A stretch of 11,587 nucleotides of DNA from Spirochaetota bacterium (GCA_030621685.1 JAUXHF010000028.1:1-11587); one strand, 5' to 3'. Positions 1 through 8,172 are shown, counted from the stretch's first letter. Notes: generated by a model from the letters alone, not told the origin. Translations and numbers: made by a program.

Positions 1-42
1 CTTTTTACAGAATTTAAGGTTTTACAAAATAGCAGGCTATAA

Positions 43-1851
43 CTATTCATCCAAATATACTAAAGCCGCTCGAACCGCCTTAAACGATCCACAGGCAACA
101 AACAAGGTGCCTGGTTTTGTTTGACTTTTAAGTTCTCGCAGCATCGTAATTTCCCCAAACGAAGCCCCTCTGCTATGGCGAATACTCTTTGCTCGTTCTA
201 AAACAGAAAGCATGCTCGTATGCGGCACAAAGGGAAGCTCCAATTTCAAAAAGATGACATGCCAGTTACTGGGCAGAGCCAGCATCATAGCCTCAACATC
301 CTTATCGAAAAATGCATAGAAGACGAGCGTAATATGCTTGTAGCGCTTAAAACATGGCGCTTGCTGCACTTCTGTTATTAAGCTGATAAACGATTGTTTA
401 TTATGTGCTCCATCAAGCAGCCAATTTGCCCTACGCTCAAAGCGCCCAGAAAGAAAAGCATGGTTTTTTAGGCCAGTTTTGCCCTTGTTGTTTTTACTGA
501 TTTCATCGGCAGCTGCCTTGCTGCTCTTTTGCAAAAAACTGTCCATTAAAACACTTTGCTGCTGCTTGATGGTAAAGCTATAGCCCAGCTGCCCTAAAGC
601 AGCGCGAGCAAGTATGAAATTCTCTTGTAAAAATCTAGGAATATACTGCCCTGGCCCATCGCCTTGCCCGCCTAAGCCTAAGCCTAATTTTTTGATATCA
701 TTGAAGCGAGAATCTACCGCCAAAAAAGCTGCATTCCGCTTTTTAGCTTCTTTCAAAATAACCGCCTCAACTTCATGCTGAGCAAGCTCTCCTTTCTCCC
801 TTAGATCATCAATTTCAGGCCCTTCTTCAGCGGCTACCTTAGAAGCCCAAGGTGTTTTTGAAGGCTTACCTGCCCGATTACCTATGAGCTTAGCCCCATT
901 CTTATTCTTCAATTGCCTGCGAAAGGCATGGAAGACCATAGGCCTGCCTTGTTTTATAATACCGGCTTTCTCAAAAGTAATGGCTTTCAGATTATTACCC
1001 AAGCGCCATTCATGATCAAAATCTATCAAGGTGAGTACGCTTATAAGCGGATTAAGAATATTCGTAGAATCTAACCTGCCACCTAAGCCAGTTTCAAAAA
1101 TAGCTACATCAACCTGGCTACGACTAAAAAGCAAACAGGCGCTAGCCGTGAGCAAATCGAAAACAGTGGGGGCGAAAACAGCATCATCATGCCAAGGGTC
1201 ATTGTTTTCAACAACATCATCTGCCATGCCTGCCATGCCTGCCATGCTCTTATTTTCACTCTTATTTTTGGCAGGAGTATGTATAGCAGCCGTTTCCTTA
1301 AGCACTTTAGCTGGCGAAGCCTGGCTTGCTGGGCGATAGCGCTCTAAGGCTAAGGCTTGCTTCAAAGTGTGTCCATAATCAAAGTCGCTAGCTAAACGAT
1401 GTTCTAGCGATTGGGCGGTATCTAAGACTTCTTCTAAAACGGGCACCAGTTCTTCCCAGCTTACGGGCATGCCGCTAAGCATAAAGCGCTCGCGCTCATC
1501 AATGATATGCGGCGAATAATATTCTGCTGTACGCAGCATGCTGCCATCGGCCTTCTTCTGCTGACGCAGCAAGGCCCCCAGATAATACACCGTACTGCCC
1601 TTGCCACAAGTGCCTGCCACATGTATGCAGGGAAACCGCTTCTCAGGATTCCCCAGCTCGGCTAAGAGCAGCCGTAAATCTCGCAAGCGAAAGAAACGTT
1701 CGCTGTAAGCCAAAGAGCGCCGTTTCTCAAAGTCGCTGCGCGCGTACAGACGCTCTAGTACCTGTTTTATTTGCTCGCTTAGCTTTCTTGTTTTACTTTG
1801 CTTAGCCGCAGATTTTAGCTTCTGCAAGACCTCATGTTTTAACGAAGACAT
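43..1851 (-). CDS. folC: FolC-type Mur ligase (folylpolyglutamate / dihydrofolate synthase) with large low-complexity insertions
   Basis: Likely cytosolic ATP-dependent ligase that adds glutamate to dihydropteroate and/or folates. Seen: P-loop GTCGKGST at residues 80-87, SPHIIDERER at 113-122 (family SPHL..-RER motif), ETGLGGRLDSTN at 253-264, EKAGIIK at 294-300 (the lysine region that is carbamylated in Mur ligases), and DGAHN at 480-484 opening the C-terminal domain, followed by a late GSFKAVRA. The protein is 602 aa, whereas the family is usually about 420-450. The excess sits in three polar, low-complexity stretches at about 172-226 (containing MAGMAGMA), 311-358 and 443-464, placed between conserved motifs. 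The P-loop has Cys where FolC normally has Asn (GTNGKGS). The start follows 9 bp after the DUF4159 gene, so it is probably the last gene of that operon. Which of the two FolC activities it has cannot be read from sequence. Confidence 0.88.
   Translation of the reverse strand: MSSLKHEVLQKLKSAAKQSKTRKLSEQIKQVLERLYARSDFEKRRSLAYSERFFRLRDLRLLLAELGNPEKRFPCIHVAGTCGKGSTVYYLGALLRQQKKADGSMLRTAEYYSPHIIDERERFMLSGMPVSWEELVPVLEEVLDTAQSLEHRLASDFDYGHTLKQALALERYRPASQASPAKVLKETAAIHTPAKNKSENKSMAGMAGMADDVVENNDPWHDDAVFAPTVFDLLTASACLLFSRSQVDVAIFETGLGGRLDSTNILNPLISVLTLIDFDHEWRLGNNLKAITFEKAGIIKQGRPMVFHAFRRQLKNKNGAKLIGNRAGKPSKTPWASKVAAEEGPEIDDLREKGELAQHEVEAVILKEAKKRNAAFLAVDSRFNDIKKLGLGLGGQGDGPGQYIPRFLQENFILARAALGQLGYSFTIKQQQSVLMDSFLQKSSKAAADEISKNNKGKTGLKNHAFLSGRFERRANWLLDGAHNKQSFISLITEVQQAPCFKRYKHITLVFYAFFDKDVEAMMLALPSNWHVIFLKLELPFVPHTSMLSVLERAKSIRHSRGASFGEITMLRELKSQTKPGTLFVACGSFKAVRAALVYLDE
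1222..1247. repeat. 9-bp tandem repeat inside folC
   Basis: TGCCATGCC occurs twice, followed by a partial third unit TGCCATGC. It lies inside the first low-complexity insertion of the FolC protein and encodes the MAGMAGMA stretch. The unit is a multiple of three, so copy-number changes would lengthen or shorten the insertion without breaking the frame. Confidence 0.85.
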
Positions 1852-1860
1852 GGCCCGGCC

Positions 1861-2625
1861 CTAGCGCGTAAGAGCATAAAGCACCACGTTCATGCCAAAC
1901 TTTAAAGCTTCTTTTCTTACAGATATAGGATCTTTATGCACCTGATAAGGCGCCCAGCCGTCTCCGATATCCGTATTTTTTATATAGAGTACGGCTATTT
2001 TCCCAGCCTGAAAAATGGCATAAATTTCGCCTCTGCCTCCATCATGTTTATGAATTTTCGGCACTCCATTTAGAAAGGAATAGTATATGTTGAAAATTTC
2101 ATGCGAGAGCGGCAGGGGTTTTAACTGACGATTGGGGAAAACACGTTTCATTTCCCGCTGAACAAATGGATCTAAGCCGTAATCATCGTTGATGAGCAGC
2201 ATGCCGCCCTCCAGCAAATAGCGCCGAAGCCTTTGAACCTCGGCTTCTTTCAAAATAAAACCTCCGTGGCCTGTAGCGTAAATTAAGGGATATTCAAAAA
2301 AATCAAAACTTTGAATTTCTAAGACTACAGGTTGTTTTTTTACCTCAATAATGTTATGCCCGGCAATAAAATTCATAAGTTCTTTAACGCCTACTCTGCC
2401 CTCATACCAATCGCCGCCGCCACTGTATTTCAATACAGCAAAACGAAAGTCATCTTTTTGTAGCGCAGGGGAAGCCTCTTTGCTCCCCGGAGAAATTACG
2501 CCAGAAATTACACTCTTACCTGTATTTTCTTGAGCAGAAGCTAGCCCTACGCAGAAAAAACTTACACTCAACAAAACGATCGTGCTCATACTTACTAGAA
2601 GCCGAAAACCAAAATTTATATTCAT
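1861..2625 (-). CDS. Exported DUF4159 domain protein
   Basis: 254-aa protein with an N-terminal signal peptide (hydrophobic stretch about 8-28, probable cleavage after ASA at 29-31), so the product is likely periplasmic. The remainder matches the DUF4159 family from memory: FRFAVLKYSGGGDWY near 60-74, YATGHGGF at 116-123, GGMLLINDDYG at 140-150, and LSHEIFNIYY at 173-182. DUF4159 proteins have no settled biochemical function. Their fold is thought to resemble class I glutamine amidotransferases without the catalytic Cys, and they commonly sit in MoxR/DUF58/BatA-type operons. Here the gene begins 4 bp after the stop of a large two-TM protein gene, consistent with that neighbourhood although no MoxR or DUF58 gene is in the window. 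Family call good; function unknown. Confidence 0.85.
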   Translation of the reverse strand: MNINFGFRLLVSMSTIVLLSVSFFCVGLASAQENTGKSVISGVISPGSKEASPALQKDDFRFAVLKYSGGGDWYEGRVGVKELMNFIAGHNIIEVKKQPVVLEIQSFDFFEYPLIYATGHGGFILKEAEVQRLRRYLLEGGMLLINDDYGLDPFVQREMKRVFPNRQLKPLPLSHEIFNIYYSFLNGVPKIHKHDGGRGEIYAIFQAGKIAVLYIKNTDIGDGWAPYQVHKDPISVRKEALKFGMNVVLYALTR

Positions 2626-2629
2626 AAAA

Positions 2630-4573
2630 TTATTCGCTTGATTCCTCTCTGGTATAAAAAAACTTGGCCAGCAAGTAGACTAAAAACAAGAACAACAAGG
2701 CTATGTAAGGCTGATAAAAACTGCGTAGCGGCAATTCATAAGAAAGAGTTTTCTGCTGATACTCTTTTGAAAAAGTTGCTAACTTACTAAAAAGCTCAGG
2801 CTCCTCGCTTAGCAGGGCAGGCTCAAGCACATACGAGGCGTAATATTCACTTAGATCAATTCGGTAATGGTAAAACGGAACGAAAGAACGAGCTTTCTTG
2901 GCTAATGGATAAAAACCACTAGATTCTAACAAGGGCGAGACCGCCTTCGTTAGCAAAGAACCCGCTTCTGTGTTCACAAGTTTTTTCAACCCTAAGCCTA
3001 GCTGGCTATCGCTAACAGGCTGTCCTAAAAAATAATTATGTAAAGATGCTTTTTCGTTTTTTGCTATGCGCTCGCTATAAAAAGTTTGCAAAAGCTTCAC
3101 CCAAAACACATCGGCGCGAGAGGCTCCCGCTGATGCCACATACGAGCTATTCAATTCACGAAATCCATTCAGCCCCACATACAATTCTTGGCCTCGCAAG
3201 AACAAGAAAGACTGCTTCGACTGGGCAGACTGCGTGTAGTAAGGCAGATCTTTTTTTTCTAAATCTTTCGATAGCGTTCTTACATAACGCGCTGCTCGCT
3301 GCCACTCTTCGCGGCTTCGCTGGCCTTCTCCTAAAAGATTCAAGAAAGGCCATGTAACATCTATTCTTTGTGTGTCAAGAACTTGGGAATCTTTTTCCTT
3401 AAGAGTTATCTTCGGCACAATTATAAGCGGGAATCCATAGCCACGAAAAATATCGATGGTTTCTTCATCCCCCCCAAAAAGAAGAAATACTGTTTTTTCT
3501 TCAGCCGATTTTTTTGTTTCTTCGCGCTTATATTTTTCTAAAACTTCCCCTAAAGAAAGTTTCCAAGATGCCTTAGGCCTAAGAAAAAAATACGAACGAA
3601 TAGCAAACAAACGATACCGCTGAAGCGTACGTTTAATCAGCGCTACATCTTCAAAAGGAGCAAAACTAAAAGCCGCTATTGGAATACGTGAATGCGCTGA
3701 AGAAAAATTAGCACTATCACTAGCCTCTATTTTTTCACCTGAAAGCAAGCTGAGCTTGGACTCTAAACTTAGCTGTTTTTGTAGCGGAACTCTTGGCTCT
3801 ACGATAAAACTCTGGACACGACTATTTAGCTCAACCTTCTTGCTAAGCAGCACTTTCTTCTTTAGCTTTCCAGCCCCACTTAGCTCTAGTTGACTAATGG
3901 TAAGCAAGGCTTGCTGCGGAGGATTGGCTACAAAAGTAGACAGGCGAAGCTCAAAATTACCACGCTCATCCTCGCCTTGCGCTGCTAGCGTGTTTTTTAA
4001 ATCTTTATCTTTGGCGGCTAGGCTGGCACTGGGAAGGCTGTTGAAGTTATCGTTTTCTATAAAAATAGCTAGGTCTGTTTTGGCAGAATTAGGCGGCGCC
4101 AAGGTAACAAAAAACCTATTTTGCACAGGTGTCGCTGAGCGGCTAGATACCGAGTTTACAGCAAATTGTGCATCGAAAAAATCACGGAAAATAAAATCTG
4201 ATAGCAGCACCACCGGTTCTTCTACCGAAGAAAATCGAAGCTGCTCTAACAAAGGAGCAAACAAGGTACGTCTTTCTAAGAATTCTAAATCGCTAAGCGA
4301 GGACTCTGATAGCAAAAAACTCTCGCCTAAGCTGGCGGCAAAAGGGATCACCTCAATTTCATGTTCCCATGCTTGTTTTAGCTTTGTCTCAAAATTCTTT
4401 AGCCTAGGTTTTCTATCATAAAAACTAATCGAGTTGTCAGCAAATAAACGAAGTTTTGGCGGCGGAAGTTCTTGGTCGTAACGAAAGCCCGGATTTATCA
4501 CTAAGGCAATAAGTACCCCCAATAGCATAAACAAAGCAGCATAGGCTGTGTACTGAAAAACTTTTTTTTTCAT
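2630..4573 (-). CDS. Large extracytoplasmic protein with N- and C-terminal membrane anchors, BatA-operon-like context
   Basis: 647-aa protein not assigned to a named family. It has a TM segment at about 9-27 after a Lys-rich start (MKKK), a long soluble region, and a second TM at about 620-639 (rich in Leu, Ile and Phe) followed by a short charged tail. This topology places some 590 residues in the periplasm. The middle contains an Ig/beta-like stretch (about 200-270) and a hydrophobic strand pattern with LLFGGDEETIDIF near 365, possibly a Rossmann or amidotransferase-like segment. It directly precedes the DUF4159 gene (4 bp gap), and proteins of this layout accompany DUF4159 in aerotolerance-type operons, so a role in that envelope complex is inferred. 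The coding start has a run of nine A right after ATG, and no clear Shine-Dalgarno is seen. The 238-bp gap upstream (4574-4811) should hold its promoter. Confidence 0.7.
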   Translation of the reverse strand: MKKKVFQYTAYAALFMLLGVLIALVINPGFRYDQELPPPKLRLFADNSISFYDRKPRLKNFETKLKQAWEHEIEVIPFAASLGESFLLSESSLSDLEFLERRTLFAPLLEQLRFSSVEEPVVLLSDFIFRDFFDAQFAVNSVSSRSATPVQNRFFVTLAPPNSAKTDLAIFIENDNFNSLPSASLAAKDKDLKNTLAAQGEDERGNFELRLSTFVANPPQQALLTISQLELSGAGKLKKKVLLSKKVELNSRVQSFIVEPRVPLQKQLSLESKLSLLSGEKIEASDSANFSSAHSRIPIAAFSFAPFEDVALIKRTLQRYRLFAIRSYFFLRPKASWKLSLGEVLEKYKREETKKSAEEKTVFLLFGGDEETIDIFRGYGFPLIIVPKITLKEKDSQVLDTQRIDVTWPFLNLLGEGQRSREEWQRAARYVRTLSKDLEKKDLPYYTQSAQSKQSFLFLRGQELYVGLNGFRELNSSYVASAGASRADVFWVKLLQTFYSERIAKNEKASLHNYFLGQPVSDSQLGLGLKKLVNTEAGSLLTKAVSPLLESSGFYPLAKKARSFVPFYHYRIDLSEYYASYVLEPALLSEEPELFSKLATFSKEYQQKTLSYELPLRSFYQPYIALLFLFLVYLLAKFFYTREESSE

Positions 4574-4811
4574 ATGTAAAAAAACTTGTAGCTACTCTTT
4601 GCAAAAAATTACAAAAAAATCAGAAGAAAAAGAATCATTCAAAAGCACCTTAACTAAAAATTCAAAATTCAAAACTTAGACCAGCTATTCATGGCTTAAA
4701 ACAAAAATTCTTGACTTCTCCTTTCTTAGCTTAGCTAGCTTAAACAAGCTTTATTCTAGCGACATTTTAAGCACATATTTAAAGCACACTGTTTTTTTCA
4801 GCTATAAAAAA
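4574..4811. other. AT-rich intergenic region upstream of the three-gene operon
   Basis: It separates the protease stop from the start of the 647-aa membrane protein gene on the same strand, and is expected to hold the promoter of the downstream operon. Read on the minus strand it contains an AAAGGAG motif with no useful frame after it, and short AGCT-type palindromes around 4725-4765. I see no convincing terminator or RNA gene. Confidence 0.4.
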
Positions 4812-6284
4812 CTAGTTTTTTATTTCGGGATTAGGCTCAAGCTTTTCTTCTACGCTAGCATCGCTATATTTTTGATACAGCTTAGGGCTGCGGATAACGC
4901 GTAAAGCCTCATGAAGCTGCTTATCAGCATCCTGCAAGCTAGCTTCTACGCTTTTAAGCTTGAAGCCCTCATCATTTTTCACTTCGATATCTACAGGGAT
5001 GCCTTTTTTATGATAGGACTGGCCATTAGGAAGATAATATCCTGCTATGCTAAGCTTTAAAGCTACTGGTTCTTTAAGATTAAAGCTAACCTGCTGCTGT
5101 ACAGAAAACTTTCCGAAAGTTTTCTCACCTAAGGTCACCGCCCGTTCATGATCGCGCAAGGCGCCCGTAAAAACTTCGCTGGCACTTGCCGAGGAACTAT
5201 TCACAAGAATAAGTACCGGCAAGAATTTAGGAAAATCCAATCGTGCGCTGGCCTTCTGAATCTTTTCCCTATTCCCCCGAGAGCGTGTGGAAACAATGGT
5301 TCCCGATGATATCAGCGAATCTACCATAGATACTGCCACATGTAAAAACCCTCCGGGGTTGCTCCGCAAATCGATAATAATTCCGCTCACATGTTCTTTT
5401 TTGAAAAGATTCAGTGTCTTTTGAAATTCAATATGCGTTTTTGCCGCAAAACGAAGTACCCGCATATATCCAACAGGGAAACTAGGCTCGGTCTCATTGT
5501 CTATAAACTCGCTGTTAATAGCTTTTTCCAAAAAGAAATCATTGTTGATGCGCCGAAAACTGTCGTCCTCTGTAATGAGGGCGGCATACACGCTTTTCAC
5601 TAAAATTTCTCCGCGCTGAATACTATACTCTAAGTTTTTTCCTTGGCGATCTATCTTAAGTTCAACTATCGTGCCTTCCTCGCCGCTTAAAGAACGTATA
5701 ACTTCTTCAAAACTATAGTCCTTAATAACTTGACCGTTAACGGCTATAATGCTGTCGCCTTTCTCTATTCCCACTTCCCAAGCAGGCGAGTTTTCTATGA
5801 CTCTGCTTACCTTAACCTTCTTGCCTTCTTTCACTAAATAGACACCTATGCCTTTATAGATGGAATCTGTTTGCTGTTTGAATTTTTTAAAAGTTTCGCT
5901 ATCAAAAAAAACCGTATACGGATCATCTAAGGACTTCAGCATGCCTTTAATGGCAGCAAAAATAAGGTCATCGGGGTCAACCTTGCTCTCATCAACATAG
6001 CGGTTTCGTAGCACGCTATAAATGCTCCTAAACAAATTAAGGTACGTTTGATCCTCAGAAATAACTTTCTGCTGAACCACTATTCCCTGGGCATTCTTTT
6101 TCTTAATCGTTATTGGCTGCTGCCCCTGCCCATACGCATCTTTTGTTAGCAGCAAAGAAAATCCGGCTACCAGCAACATGCCTAGGCAAAGCTTCTGTAC
6201 TTGCTTAGATTGATTGAAAAACAAAAACAATTTCAATGCTATTTTCCCAATACTATTTTTTTTGCTGCTCAAGAAAAAAATCAT
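4812..6284 (-). CDS. S41 family C-terminal processing protease (CtpA/Prc type) with PDZ domain
   Basis: Exported serine protease that cleaves substrates near their C-termini. Positions below count from the longer possible start at 6350. A hydrophobic export segment lies at about 54-69, ending near DAYGQG. A PDZ domain spans about 165-240 (GIGVYL, ENSPAWEVGIEKGDSI). The protease core follows, with IIIDLRSNPGG at 324-334. The catalytic Ser389 lies in NSSSASASEVF and Lys414 in TFGKFSVQQ. The Ser-to-Lys spacing of 25 equals that of E. coli Prc (S430/K455), with Asp400 matching D441. A 15-20-residue acidic tail follows. I chose ATG at 6284 because GGAG lies 9 nt upstream; ATG at 6350 has no ribosome site and a candidate promoter lies just before it. 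The gene probably stands alone, flanked by 190 and 238 bp gaps. Confidence 0.9.
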   Translation of the reverse strand: MIFFLSSKKNSIGKIALKLFLFFNQSKQVQKLCLGMLLVAGFSLLLTKDAYGQGQQPITIKKKNAQGIVVQQKVISEDQTYLNLFRSIYSVLRNRYVDESKVDPDDLIFAAIKGMLKSLDDPYTVFFDSETFKKFKQQTDSIYKGIGVYLVKEGKKVKVSRVIENSPAWEVGIEKGDSIIAVNGQVIKDYSFEEVIRSLSGEEGTIVELKIDRQGKNLEYSIQRGEILVKSVYAALITEDDSFRRINNDFFLEKAINSEFIDNETEPSFPVGYMRVLRFAAKTHIEFQKTLNLFKKEHVSGIIIDLRSNPGGFLHVAVSMVDSLISSGTIVSTRSRGNREKIQKASARLDFPKFLPVLILVNSSSASASEVFTGALRDHERAVTLGEKTFGKFSVQQQVSFNLKEPVALKLSIAGYYLPNGQSYHKKGIPVDIEVKNDEGFKLKSVEASLQDADKQLHEALRVIRSPKLYQKYSDASVEEKLEPNPEIKN

Positions 6285-6352
6285 ACTCTTTCGCTCCAAG
6301 GCTTTTTCGGCTTGTACTAAAATATTTACCACTACTAACAACTCATGCACAC

Positions 6353-6381
6353 ATATTAATATATAAACGTGTTATATACAA
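6353..6381 (-). promoter_or_regulatory. Tentative promoter of the S41 protease gene
   Basis: On the minus strand, TTGTAT (6381-6376) and TAATAT (6358-6353) are separated by 17 bp, in a strongly AT-rich stretch. Matches to the sigma-70 consensus are only 3/6 and 4/6. Transcription would begin near 6346, supporting the shorter protease start at 6284. Confidence 0.3.
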
Positions 6382-6540
6382 AAATATACACAAATTCTCT
6401 TACAGAATGGGCGGTTTTAAGCTAATTTATTTCAATTTATTATGAAAACTATAAACAAAACATAATTTTCTATAATCTTCTGTTTTAATTGGGCTTAAGC
6501 AGGTTTAATAAATTAGAAAAACAAAGAAAATTCTAAAAAG

Positions 6541-7407
6541 TTAAGCACCAATACCCGGGGGATGCTGGCGGGAAAGCCTAAGGGCAAGCACATCACTCAT
6601 AGCATAAAGCCCGGGCTTCTTTTCTGCTAAGCGCTGCAAAGCAAAGTACAAAGCGGCTATGACTCCCGAGGAAAAGGCTCTGCGAGAGAAGGCCGTATGT
6701 TCTAAAACTATTTTGTCATCTTCGCCTAAAAGCATAGCCGCATGCTGCCCTATAACAGAGCCTCCCCGAAGTGAATGCATGCCAATCTCGCCAAGTTGCC
6801 GTTTCCTACGGACGCCATGGCGTCCGTATACAGCCTCTGCTTTTTCTCCAAGTTTTTTCCGAATGTTTTCAGCTTTCGCTAGCAACATAGCCGCCGTTCC
6901 AGATGGAGAATCTACTTTGTGTTTATGGTGAGTCTCGGTAATTTCAAGGTCGTAGCCAAGACCAAGCATAGGCATAGCTTCTTCTAAAAGATGCAGCAAA
7001 ACATTTATTCCCACAGAGAAATTTCCAGCTTTTACGATAACCCTATCTTTCGCAAAATCAGCTATAGCCGCCTCCTGCTCTGCAGAAAAACCCGTAGTGC
7101 CTATAATCCATATGGGTATTTCCCCGCTTGCTTCTTGCATGTAGAATAACGTAGCCTCTGGGCTAGAGAAGTCTATCGCAGCCTTAACAGCATATTGCTT
7201 CTCTTTTAATGAAGCACTAACAGGCAGGCTTCCATGCTTTGTGCTAAGCTCGCCCTCAGCATTTTTCTCTACGCCGCAAACTATAGAAAACTGTTTCTCG
7301 GCTTCTATAGCAGGCAATAAACTTTGTCCCATTCTGCCCTTAGCTCCAATAAGGGCTATGCCGATAGTCTCCTTATCATCTTCTTTTTGCAAATTTATTT
7401 CGGTCAT
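6541..7407 (-). CDS. dapB: 4-hydroxy-tetrahydrodipicolinate reductase
   Basis: NAD(P)H-dependent cytosolic enzyme of the diaminopimelate/lysine pathway, reducing the DapA product to tetrahydrodipicolinate. From ATG 7407 (288 aa): nucleotide-binding loop GAKGRMG at 21-27, IIGTTGFS at 101-108, AGNFSVGIN at 127-135, and the catalytic/substrate motif ETHHKHKVDSPSGTA at 158-172 with His160, His161 and Lys164. The C-terminal IGMHSLRGGSVIGQH and LEHTAFSRRAFSSGV are the family's tetramer and substrate region. The open frame extends to ATG 7476, but that start would overlap the SRPBCC gene by 38 bp and add 23 residues ahead of an already long leader before the Rossmann loop, so 7407 is preferred. The family is usually 240-270 aa; the extra is mostly an N-terminal leader of about 15 residues. 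It is probably co-transcribed with the upstream SRPBCC gene (31 bp gap). Confidence 0.93.
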   Translation of the reverse strand: MTEINLQKEDDKETIGIALIGAKGRMGQSLLPAIEAEKQFSIVCGVEKNAEGELSTKHGSLPVSASLKEKQYAVKAAIDFSSPEATLFYMQEASGEIPIWIIGTTGFSAEQEAAIADFAKDRVIVKAGNFSVGINVLLHLLEEAMPMLGLGYDLEITETHHKHKVDSPSGTAAMLLAKAENIRKKLGEKAEAVYGRHGVRRKRQLGEIGMHSLRGGSVIGQHAAMLLGEDDKIVLEHTAFSRRAFSSGVIAALYFALQRLAEKKPGLYAMSDVLALRLSRQHPPGIGA

Positions 7408-7438
7408 AATCAAAGCATACCCAATACTCAGGCAAAAA

Positions 7439-7921
7439 CTAACCGGCTCTATGCGGCTCACCGATGCCGGTATCAAGATATAATTTCAGGCTACGTTTGA
7501 AAAAAAAATCCCAGCCTTGCTTGCATTCATTATAGCAATGCAGTTTTGGCGTCAATCCTATATGCGTTAGCAAAAGTTTAGAACCACTCCCTTCAGCCTT
7601 AATTTCAAAGCGCAAGGTTGTGCCAAGCCACTCATCGAAAGCATTCCTATCTGGCATGCCTTCAAAGCTATGCTTGGCTTTATTACATTGTAATTCTATA
7701 CGCTCTGGCTCTTCTAAAACAGTAGCCTTGAAGCTCCATACAGATGGATTATCCGGCATAAAACTTACTGTCGCCTCATCGCCAAGCTTTTTAAAATTCG
7801 CCGTTACCGCCGACCACCAGCTAGGCATTTCTTCCGTAATAGCCCTATAAACTACGCTGGGGGCAGCTTGGCTACTAAAACTTTGCATGTAATTGTTATT
7901 ATTATTATTTCCATTGTCCAT
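7439..7921 (-). CDS. SRPBCC/START-fold small protein (AHSA1-like)
   Basis: 160-aa protein with the pattern of the SRPBCC ligand-binding fold: an early amphipathic start (SFSSQAAPSVVYRAITEEMPSWW), central strands (ATVSFMPDNP, WSFKATVLEEPERIELQC), a strand that closes the cavity (TTLRFEIKAEGSGSKLLLTHIGL) and a final long helix (CKQGWDFFFKRSLKLYLDTG). Homologues of this kind bind hydrophobic ligands or belong to the Aha1-C-like group; the ligand here is unknown. The N-terminus starts MDNGNNNNNN, produced by a short ATT microsatellite on the plus strand. A second ATG at 7888 lies just after it, and neither start has a good Shine-Dalgarno. The gene lies directly upstream of dapB and may share its transcript, but no functional link is evident. 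Confidence 0.75.
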   Translation of the reverse strand: MDNGNNNNNNYMQSFSSQAAPSVVYRAITEEMPSWWSAVTANFKKLGDEATVSFMPDNPSVWSFKATVLEEPERIELQCNKAKHSFEGMPDRNAFDEWLGTTLRFEIKAEGSGSKLLLTHIGLTPKLHCYNECKQGWDFFFKRSLKLYLDTGIGEPHRAG

Positions 7922-8103
7922 GTACGAGCTACTTTGAAGGTTTTTAAAATTTGAGATCTTTTAACTCTTAAAACTACTAACAACTTTGTTTCAGAAAAAC
8001 TAAAAACCAAGTCTTAAATTCTATACAAGAACATTATATGATAAGAAGAATAATGCCCAATTAAAAATATTTTATTAGTAAATTCTATAGGCTAAGGAGG
8101 AAT

Positions 8104-8172
8104 TTGTTCTCGCTAAAAGCCACAGTTTTAATACAAGGAATTATGCTTGACACTTGCCTTAATTACACTTAA
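8104..8172 (+). other. Possible 22-codon leader ORF behind an orphan Shine-Dalgarno
   Basis: TAAGGAGG at 8093-8100 is one of the best ribosome sites in the window, yet no annotated gene follows it. TTG at 8104 opens a 22-codon frame (MFSLKATV...) ending in TAA at 8170-8172. The spacing from GGAGG to TTG is only 3 nt, which is short, and the codons carry no family signal. It could be a leader peptide, a chance match, or a purine-rich element of a 5' leader. Confidence 0.2.

Noticed and set aside
1031..1339. 102-codon plus-strand frame across folC
   Set aside because: It is antisense to conserved FolC motifs; the apparent hydrophobic end comes from the repeat-rich insertion read backwards.
3897..4421. 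174-codon plus-strand frame inside the 647-aa membrane protein gene
   Set aside because: It is antisense to a longer, motif-consistent gene, and its Ser/Lys-rich product has no family features.
4720..4770. AGCT-type palindromes as a terminator for the S41 protease gene
   Set aside because: Stems are only 4-5 bp with no T-run placed after them on the minus strand.
7408..7476. Longer DapB start at 7476
   Set aside because: It overlaps the SRPBCC gene and adds residues not found before the Rossmann loop in DapB.
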